Assembly: GCA_027009605.1 (NCBI GenBank)
Contig: JALVCY010000049.1
Location: 1 to 5,594, forward strand
Origin: Saprospiraceae bacterium
Lineage (GTDB): Bacteria > Bacteroidota > Bacteroidia > Chitinophagales > Saprospiraceae
Direction: 5' to 3'
DNA length: 5,594 nucleotides
Numbering within the stretch: the stretch's first letter is position 1; each line of letters starts with the position of its first letter. The notes beneath the pieces were generated by a model. That model was not told the origin of the DNA. It saw only the letters and a program-made list of their open reading frames with translations, and ran no database searches. Below, in pieces: positions 1 to 4,209 of the stretch. A program made the translations under genes and the position numbers.

Positions 1-110
1 AAGACGATGTCCCAAAAGGCATTGTCAAATGGTATGTGGATATTTATGACAATGAAGGGGAAACGGTGGCCGTTGGAACGATATTGACGATGGTGAAGCG
101 GAAGGAGTAG
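1..110 (+). CDS. MaoC-like hotdog-fold dehydratase/hydratase, C-terminal fragment (5' end outside window)
   Basis: The reading frame is open from base 3 to a TAG stop at 108-110 and gives 35 complete codons ending VAVGTILTMVKRKE. The pattern G-I-V-K-W-x-V-x-I-x-D-x-x-G-E-x-V-A followed by T-I-L-T-M-V resembles the last two beta strands of MaoC-type hotdog enoyl-CoA hydratases. It also resembles the C-terminal MaoC domain of the bifunctional phenylacetate enzyme PaaZ. Members of this family hydrate or dehydrate acyl-CoA thioesters in the cytoplasm. The catalytic Asp/His residues would lie upstream and cannot be seen, so neither activity nor full domain structure can be confirmed. The next gene on the opposite strand encodes a PaaI-type thioesterase, which makes a PaaZ-like identity plausible but unproven. 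A free-standing MaoC-family protein is the main alternative. Confidence 0.6.
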   Translation, partial: DDVPKGIVKWYVDIYDNEGETVAVGTILTMVKRKE

Positions 111-189
111 AATAAACGTTTAGGCATTATAGCTTTGCGTTCTCAAAGGAGTCAAAAAAATGGCACAAAGAAAAAATGTAACTATTTAT

Positions 190-209
190 TTAGCCGCCCG
201 CTAATTTTT
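190..209 (+). terminator. Weak intrinsic terminator candidate after the MaoC-like gene
   Basis: TTAGC (190-194) and GCTAA (200-204) can pair into a 5-bp stem with a 5-base CGCCC loop, followed directly by TTTTT (205-209). The geometry fits a Rho-independent terminator for the plus-strand gene ending at 110. The stem is short, with only two G-C pairs, and lies 80 bases past the stop codon, so this is a tentative call. Confidence 0.25.
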
Positions 210-254
210 GCTAGAAAATGCCCTTTTTGCGCCTGTTTTTGCTAACATTTTCTC

Positions 255-286
255 ACGTAGGGACGCACGGCCGTGCGTCCCTACGT
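255..286. repeat. Perfect 32-bp palindrome, REP-like element in a convergent intergenic region
   Basis: The left arm ACGTAGGGACGCACGG (255-270) is followed immediately by its exact reverse complement (271-286), with no spacer base. In single-stranded form it could make a very stable GC-rich hairpin. It lies between the 3' ends of the MaoC-like gene (+) and the PaaI-family gene (-). Bases 257-274 match 4149-4166 at 15 of 18 positions, so this is one member of a dispersed repeat family. It could act as a two-way terminator or a transcript-end stabiliser, but no clear T-run follows it on either strand. It could equally be a neutral mobile palindrome of the REP or MITE type. Confidence 0.85.
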
Positions 287-322
287 CAACATGTTCACCC
301 TACACAGGAAACTATTGAAAAA

Positions 323-733
323 CTACCATTCTTTCCCCGTCCGATACACCAAACCGGAAAACAGAGCCTTTTTTTCACCGCTAAGCGAAAAAACTTCTAC
401 TTGATATTTGGCCAATTTTGGGGAGCGATGGATTTCTGTTGCTTCCGCCAAAATAGTCTCTCCCTCCATCATTTTATTGAAGTAAGCGATGGAAGTTTCT
501 ACGGACAAACTGTGTGTACCGTGCCCATTCGCTGCAAAAGCCAAGGCGCTATCCGCCAAGGAATAGGCGATACCCCCATGAGCAATCCCAAATCCATTGA
601 CCATCTCCTTTCTAACAACCATCTGAAGCAGGCAACTCCCCGGAGCTAGCGCCTTCACTTCGATCCCCAACCACTGACTAAAGAAGTCATTTTCCAGCAT
701 GGTCTGAACAATGCGCTCTGCTTTTTTTGACAT
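323..733 (-). CDS. paaI: PaaI-family hotdog acyl-CoA thioesterase
   Basis: This 136-residue protein has the length and signature of single-domain PaaI thioesterases, which hydrolyse aryl- or acyl-CoA esters to free acid and CoA in the cytoplasm. The hallmark lies at residues 44-61: MVNGFGIAHGG followed by a helix ending in LAD. It contains Asn46, the His52-Gly53-Gly54 turn and Asp61; Gly53 and Asp61 match the positions known to be catalytic in Escherichia coli PaaI. Residues 77-130 give the remaining hotdog strands, including the SVETSIAYF strand and a C-terminal ALFSGLVYR strand. The start ATG (731-733) shares one base with the stop codon of the upstream glucosaminidase gene (TAATG), which supports this start and suggests translational coupling. 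The family call is firm. The substrate is not: a phenylacetate-pathway role rests on the family name and on a possible MaoC/PaaZ-like neighbour, and a general housekeeping thioesterase is equally possible. Confidence 0.9.
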   Translation of the reverse strand: MSKKAERIVQTMLENDFFSQWLGIEVKALAPGSCLLQMVVRKEMVNGFGIAHGGIAYSLADSALAFAANGHGTHSLSVETSIAYFNKMMEGETILAEATEIHRSPKLAKYQVEVFSLSGEKKALFSGLVYRTGKEW

Positions 734-2253
734 TATCTTACTCTCAATTTTTGGCCGATTTTTAAGTTGTTTGACTTGAGGCCGTTCATGGCTTTTAACT
801 CGGCCACCGTTAGACCGAATGCTCGAGCCAAACTATACAACGTATCTCCTTTGATAATGGTGATATAAGTTGGTGCGTCCGCAGCAGGCGGGGCATCATG
901 AGTGACAACGGGAACATCATCAGGGCTTTCCGTTGTGGTATCCGGCTCATCAATAGTAGATTCGTCCACCATTATCGGGGTATCATCTAAGATAACCGGC
1001 TTATCCTTTGCAATCGTATCCACTACCGGTTTTTCGGAGTCCGGAACAGTCTCTGTGGGCTTAGGAACATCTGCTTCGGGGTCATTTTCTGTAGTAGAAG
1101 GCTCAACATCTATCAAGATTTCATCTTTGTCTTCATCGGAAGGAGATATTTCGATATCCAGTAAGTCTCCATTCGTGGGCTTTGGTTTTGTTTGGTCAGG
1201 TGCTCCGTCTTTGTTGGTATCCAAGCCTAAAGGCGGCACTTCGGGTGTATTGACCAATTTATATCTCACCACCTCCCGGCGTCTATGCCACCCTCTAATT
1301 CGGATGCGCTCTCCTACCAAAGGCTCCGCATGCTCGGGGAGTCTATTTTTTCGTCTAAGTTTCTTTAGTCTTACCCCATATTTTTGAGAGATGTCAAATA
1401 GAGTTTCTCCTTTTTTCACATAGTGATAAGCGGCTCTTCCGCGCCAATTATTTCTTTTGGGCTGCAAGAATAGCTTGTATCCTGCCGGCAATTTTTGCTC
1501 GCCATTTTGGACGGCTTTATTGTATTTGAGCAATCGCTTTAACTTAATGTCATTGCGGAAAGCCACTTGATACACAGACTCTCCTCCTTTCGCAACAAAG
1601 ACCTTTAAATCGTTGATTTTGCCTACACGACCAAATTTCACCTTTCCACTCGTTGATGGAATATCCGGATTGTCCGTATCTGTATCATCATAAACAATGT
1701 CGTCTGCATGGTCATACTGAGACAAATCGTAGTCTTCGATTAACTTAATGAGCATTTGCGGATAGCGGGGCGACGTAGCATACCCGGCTTCTTTTAGACC
1801 AAAAGCCCAAGCTTGATAATCCAGTGGATTTAAGGAAAATAGGGGGCCGTAACGATAGGATTTTCTTGGGTCTCGCAAAAATTCGGAATGAGCAATAAAC
1901 GAAGATACGGGATTCTTATACACCCTAAAACACGACTTTATCTTATTGCCATATTCATCATAATCATCATCTTCCAAATGAAATTTCTTGCCATGCCAAG
2001 CCGGCCCGCATTTAATACCAAAATGGTTTTTGGCTTTTCGCGCAAGCGTACTTTGTCCGGCGTTGGACTCTAGGATGGCTTGCGCCAACTTGATACTGGC
2101 AGGGATACCCGTTCGACTCATTTCAGAGATAGCGGTCATCTTATATTTCTCGATATAATCAAGATATTTCTGATTGGTGCCTTGAGCCAATAGAGTGGCA
2201 GCAGAAAGGAACAAAATAAGAAGTATTCCTGTTCTCTTGGTGATTTCGTTCAT
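733..2253 (-). CDS. Secreted LysM-repeat N-acetylglucosaminidase (GH73/FlgJ-like peptidoglycan hydrolase)
   Basis: The chosen start (ATG at 2251-2253) gives 506 residues and a clean signal peptide: Lys/Arg near residues 6-7, hydrophobic core ILLILFLSAATLLA, and likely cleavage before Gln24. The open frame extends 31 codons further upstream to 2346, but that stretch would bury the signal peptide and crosses the promoter region. Residues 28-177 form a glucosaminidase (GH73) domain with probable catalytic Glu62 in the AQAILESNAGQS segment, an NHFGIKC motif near 76-82, and later Phe/Tyr-rich segments. This domain cuts the glycan backbone of peptidoglycan. LysM-type wall-binding regions follow at about 216-265 (divergent), 275-320 and 463-505 (the best match). 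Between the last two lies an acidic Asp/Glu/Pro/Thr-rich linker (about 340-460) of low complexity. It is the first gene of a two-gene unit with the PaaI-family thioesterase, and is divergent from smpB. It probably acts in the periplasm or at the envelope in wall turnover or cell separation. Confidence 0.92.
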   Translation of the reverse strand: MNEITKRTGILLILFLSAATLLAQGTNQKYLDYIEKYKMTAISEMSRTGIPASIKLAQAILESNAGQSTLARKAKNHFGIKCGPAWHGKKFHLEDDDYDEYGNKIKSCFRVYKNPVSSFIAHSEFLRDPRKSYRYGPLFSLNPLDYQAWAFGLKEAGYATSPRYPQMLIKLIEDYDLSQYDHADDIVYDDTDTDNPDIPSTSGKVKFGRVGKINDLKVFVAKGGESVYQVAFRNDIKLKRLLKYNKAVQNGEQKLPAGYKLFLQPKRNNWRGRAAYHYVKKGETLFDISQKYGVRLKKLRRKNRLPEHAEPLVGERIRIRGWHRRREVVRYKLVNTPEVPPLGLDTNKDGAPDQTKPKPTNGDLLDIEISPSDEDKDEILIDVEPSTTENDPEADVPKPTETVPDSEKPVVDTIAKDKPVILDDTPIMVDESTIDEPDTTTESPDDVPVVTHDAPPAADAPTYITIIKGDTLYSLARAFGLTVAELKAMNGLKSNNLKIGQKLRVR

Positions 2254-2284
2254 AGCGGTAGATTGTTTGTTTAGTTTCGACGCA

Positions 2285-2315
2285 TAAAGGTAGCAGATAA
2301 TATGAAAAAACGAAA
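2285..2315 (-). promoter_or_regulatory. Candidate Bacteroidota-type promoter for the glucosaminidase-thioesterase unit
   Basis: Read on the minus strand, TACCTTTA (2292-2285) matches the -7 consensus TAnnTTTG at all but the last base. TTTC (2315-2312) lies 19 bases upstream, where TTTG is expected at -33. The -7 box sits about 31 bases before the start at 2253, giving a short normal leader and supporting that start over the longer open frame. Both boxes have one mismatch, so confidence is moderate to low. Confidence 0.4.
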
Positions 2316-2339
2316 ATTCTAGCATAGTTATGCGATAAA

Positions 2340-2373
2340 TTTGCATTTTTTGCTTGCTTTTAGGCTATATTTG
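2340..2373 (+). promoter_or_regulatory. Candidate Bacteroidota-type promoter for smpB
   Basis: TATATTTG at 2366-2373 fits the Bacteroidota -7 consensus TAnnTTTG exactly. TTTG at 2340-2343 lies 22 bases upstream, slightly more than the usual 19-21. Transcription would begin near 2380, leaving a leader of about 35 bases before the smpB start at 2415. It is arranged back to back with the minus-strand promoter candidate at 2285-2315. Between them is the small inverted repeat GCATA-GT-TATGC (2322-2333). Confidence 0.55.
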
Positions 2374-2414
2374 CCGACTATTCCACATATTTTGTGGCAG
2401 AAATCAAATGATAA

Positions 2415-2891
2415 ATGAAAAAACCGGAGCTCAAAAAGAATATTGAAATCACCAACCGAAAGGCTAAATATGAATACTTTTTCCTAGAAGAGTATGATGC
2501 CGGTATTATGTTGAAAGGAACAGAAATCAAATCGATTCGTGCCGGCTTGGTGAACCTAAACGACGCCTACTGCCTTTTTGTTCGCGGAGAGCTATTTATT
2601 AAAAACCTCTATATCGGCGAATATTCCCACGGCAATATCTACAATCACGAGCCCCGTCGAGACCGCAAACTCCTACTCAAAAAGCAAGAACTTAAAAAAC
2701 TTTTCCGAAAGGTAACCGAAAAAGGAATGACGCTTTTCCCTTACAAATTATATCTTTCCGACAGGGGACTCGCCAAAGTCCAAATCATCCTTGGAAAAGG
2801 TAAAAAGTCTTACGACAAACGCCAATCCATCAAAGAAAAGGACAACAAACGAGAGCTGGGGCGCATAAATAAATATAAGGACATCGACTAG
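2415..2891 (+). CDS. smpB: SsrA-binding protein SmpB
   Basis: SmpB binds the tRNA-like domain of tmRNA (SsrA) and delivers it to stalled ribosomes, so that the unfinished protein is tagged for degradation and the ribosome is recycled. The 158-residue product has the typical length and motifs. The N-terminal ITNRKAKYEYF segment (residues 12-23) is followed by the highly conserved MLKGTEIKSIRAGLVNLNDAY (32-52) of the OB-fold barrel. Next come YSHGNIYNHEPRRDRKLLL (70-88) and the Lys/Arg-rich tail KGKKSYDKRQSIKEKDNKREL (128-148), which folds as a helix in the decoding site. The start ATG is preceded by an A-rich stretch with no Shine-Dalgarno sequence, as usual in this phylum. An out-of-frame ATG at 2408-2410 is too close to matter. 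No ssrA gene is visible nearby. The gene appears complete and intact. Confidence 0.98.
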   Translation: MKKPELKKNIEITNRKAKYEYFFLEEYDAGIMLKGTEIKSIRAGLVNLNDAYCLFVRGELFIKNLYIGEYSHGNIYNHEPRRDRKLLLKKQELKKLFRKVTEKGMTLFPYKLYLSDRGLAKVQIILGKGKKSYDKRQSIKEKDNKRELGRINKYKDID

Positions 2892-2952
2892 CTTTTACTC
2901 GAGCTCTCCGGAGATTTAAACACTAGACAAATCGTTTAACCCAAAGAGTTGG

Positions 2953-2983
2953 TTGAATCATTCGTAGATTTTCGATATATTTG
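2953..2983 (+). promoter_or_regulatory. Candidate Bacteroidota-type promoter for the mltD-like gene
   Basis: TTG at 2953-2955 is separated by 20 bases from TATATTTG at 2976-2983. This matches the phylum's TTG-N19-21-TAnnTTTG arrangement in sequence and spacing and is the best promoter match in the window. Transcription would start near 2990, about 215 bases before the start codon at 3206, so either the leader is long or a further promoter (for example the -7-like box at 3102-3109) is used. Confidence 0.5.
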
Positions 2984-3024
2984 TACTATCCTTCCCCAAA
3001 AACGCTATTTTTTTCTATTTTAAC

Positions 3025-3056
3025 GTCAATTGGCTTACAAATTGTAACTAATTGAC
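3025..3056. repeat. Compound inverted repeat in the mltD-like leader
   Basis: GTCAATT (3025-3031) pairs with AATTGAC (3050-3056), and nested inside it TTACAA (3035-3040) pairs with TTGTAA (3042-3047) around a single central A. Thirteen of the potential pairs are perfect, and a small GGC/CT internal mismatch separates the two stems. The near-perfect dyad symmetry fits a binding site for a dimeric regulator (TTACAA-A-TTGTAA as core) or an RNA hairpin in the leader. The tight centre and AT-rich arms favour a DNA site somewhat over a strong RNA hairpin. Confidence 0.5.
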
Positions 3057-3205
3057 CTCCCCAAAAGTAAAATAGACAATTAACCGTCTTAGTTTCAACG
3101 TTAAGTTTGAACCCGGCTAAGCATCCCTAGAGAATACTTACAAATGCCAAGTTGGCATATTCAATCTCCTACTTGTAAATTGGATTACTCGTTAAAAAAA
3201 ATATT

Positions 3206-4141
3206 ATGAAAAATCGTCTTGGTTTTTACAGTTTGTTTGTGACAACAGCTTTTGTTCTTTTGTTATTTTCGTCTTATTTGCCCAATGAAACCAAATCGTT
3301 GGCGGTGACTTCCGGAGTGACTACCCCGTCTTCAGACGACACCCACCATGTGGCAGAAGTCCGAGCCTTTGATATTAATAAGGATTTTTATTTCTCGGAA
3401 GAGCGCCTGCCCATCGAGAATCAGGATGTCTATGAGCGCCTAGATCAAGAGATTTTGCATATTGCCTATCACCATACGAGTACGATTCTTGCGATAAAAA
3501 GAGCCCAGCGGGTTTTTCCTATTATTGAGCCTATTTTAGCTAAATATGGTCTGCCGGATGATTTAAAATATCTAGCGGTAACAGAGAGTTCCTTAGCCAA
3601 TGCGACATCGGGTGCCGGCGCTAAAGGAGTTTGGCAGTTTATGAAAGGAACAGGGGCTTATTACGGCTTAGAAATCAATAAGGAAATTGACGAAAGAAAT
3701 AATTTGGAGAAAGCCACTGTAGCGGCCTGCAAATATCTAAAGCATTATCATGACCAATTTGGTAGTTGGGCATTGGCTGCTTCTGCCTACAACATGGGCG
3801 GCCCGCGCTTGAAAAAAACCATCCAACGCCAAAAAGGGAAAACGCTTTATGATTTGAACCTAAACAAAGAAACTATGCGCTACTTCTTCCGGATTGTAGC
3901 CAACAAGGAAATTATGGAGAATCCCGAGACCTATGGCTATCACATCTCGCCGGATCAAAAATATACTAATCTCCCTCCTTATACGACAGTAGAAGTCAAA
4001 GGCCCTGTCAAAAGTTGGGCAGATTTTGCCATCAAGCACGGCATGAGTTATCGCCAGCTTAAAGTCTATAACCCTTGGATAAAATCTACGTCTCTAACCA
4101 ATCGCAAACATCGCAAATATGAAGTGCGGATTGCGCTTTGA
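3206..4141 (+). CDS. mltD: MltD-like membrane-bound lytic transglycosylase (GH23 SLT domain)
   Basis: Lytic transglycosylases cut peptidoglycan between N-acetylmuramic acid and N-acetylglucosamine, leaving 1,6-anhydro ends. The 311-residue product starts with a hydrophobic segment (about residues 7-24), either an uncleaved anchor or a signal peptide; no lipobox cysteine is visible. The SLT domain covers about 100-235. The probable catalytic Glu127 lies in KYLAVTESSL, followed by AKGVWQFM (139-146) and AASAYNMGGPRLKK (191-204), the standard motifs of the family. The segment 258-311 (YTTVEV to KYEVRIAL) resembles the divergent LysM-like tail common in Bacteroidota MltD proteins, but it is short and no full LysM series is present. 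Escherichia coli MltD is much longer, so the symbol reflects family 1D resemblance rather than strict orthology. The start ATG follows an AT-rich stretch without a Shine-Dalgarno sequence. The protein probably works at the periplasmic face of the envelope in wall remodelling. Confidence 0.9.
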   Translation: MKNRLGFYSLFVTTAFVLLLFSSYLPNETKSLAVTSGVTTPSSDDTHHVAEVRAFDINKDFYFSEERLPIENQDVYERLDQEILHIAYHHTSTILAIKRAQRVFPIIEPILAKYGLPDDLKYLAVTESSLANATSGAGAKGVWQFMKGTGAYYGLEINKEIDERNNLEKATVAACKYLKHYHDQFGSWALAASAYNMGGPRLKKTIQRQKGKTLYDLNLNKETMRYFFRIVANKEIMENPETYGYHISPDQKYTNLPPYTTVEVKGPVKSWADFAIKHGMSYRQLKVYNPWIKSTSLTNRKHRKYEVRIAL

Positions 4142-4148
4142 TGATACT

Positions 4149-4201
4149 GTAGGGATGAACGACCGTATTATGTAGGGATGAACGAAATCGCTCATCCCTA
4201 C
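4149..4201. repeat. REP-like repeat pair: one half-copy and one imperfect palindrome in a convergent gap
   Basis: GTAGGGATGAACGA occurs twice in tandem, at 4149-4162 and 4172-4185, 23 bases apart. The second copy is completed by TCATCCCTAC (4192-4201), the exact reverse complement of its first ten bases, giving a hairpin with a 10-bp outer stem. Extending the first copy to 4166 gives 15 of 18 identities with 257-274 in the perfect palindrome near the left end, so both loci belong to one repeat family. The element fills most of the 68-base gap between the 3' ends of the mltD-like gene and the secreted-protein gene. The hairpin is followed by CTTAATT on the plus strand, a poor T-run, so a terminator role is possible but not shown. 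Confidence 0.8.
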
Positions 4202-4209
4202 TTAATTGC

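Larger units (their letters stand above)
2892..3205 (+). other. 314-base intergenic/leader region between smpB and the mltD-like gene
   Basis: This gap contains no convincing protein gene and no tRNA or tmRNA. It does hold a good promoter candidate (2953-2983) and a second exact TAnnTTTG match (TAAGTTTG, 3102-3109) without a clear -33 box. It also holds a compound inverted repeat (3025-3056), the palindrome ATGCCAA-G-TTGGCAT (3144-3158) and a 21-codon frame at 3144-3209 that overlaps the mltD-like start. If transcription starts at the first promoter, the leader is about 215 bases, long enough for RNA-level control. No strong terminator for smpB is visible; the 10-bp palindrome TCTCCGGAGA just after the stop has neither a loop nor a T-run. 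Confidence 0.5.

Noticed and set aside
205..253. Three TTTTTGC copies and an AGAAAATG/CATTTTCT inverted pair (213-220, 246-253) in the left intergenic gap
   Set aside because: They are short, AT-rich and irregularly spaced, which is not enough to separate them from composition bias.
218..649. Plus-strand open frame of 143 codons opposite the PaaI-family gene
   Set aside because: It is antisense to a well-recognised thioesterase, its translation resembles no protein family, and it runs through the 32-bp palindrome.
902..1387. Plus-strand 161-codon Ser/Gly/Thr-rich open frame opposite the glucosaminidase
   Set aside because: The composition is what the reverse complement of an Asp/Glu/Pro/Thr-rich linker would give. 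It is a shadow of the real gene.
2254..2346. 31-codon upstream extension of the glucosaminidase frame
   Set aside because: It would place the signal peptide internally and covers the predicted promoter. The ATG at 2251-2253 gives a standard signal peptide.
2993..3066. 9-bp direct repeat TCCCCAAAA at 2993-3001 and 3058-3066
   Set aside because: There are only two copies of a low-complexity 9-mer with no associated structure. This is probably chance and does not resemble a target-site duplication around a mobile element.
3102..3109. TAAGTTTG as a second promoter for the mltD-like gene
   Set aside because: It matches TAnnTTTG exactly, but no TTG/TTTG lies 19-22 bases upstream, so it was not listed as a promoter of its own.
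2892..3205. tmRNA (ssrA) or tRNA gene next to smpB
   Set aside because: A GGGTTCAAA stretch on the minus strand (around 3105-3115) recalls a T-arm, but the flanking bases do not pair. There is no acceptor stem, no CCA end and no tmRNA 5' consensus.
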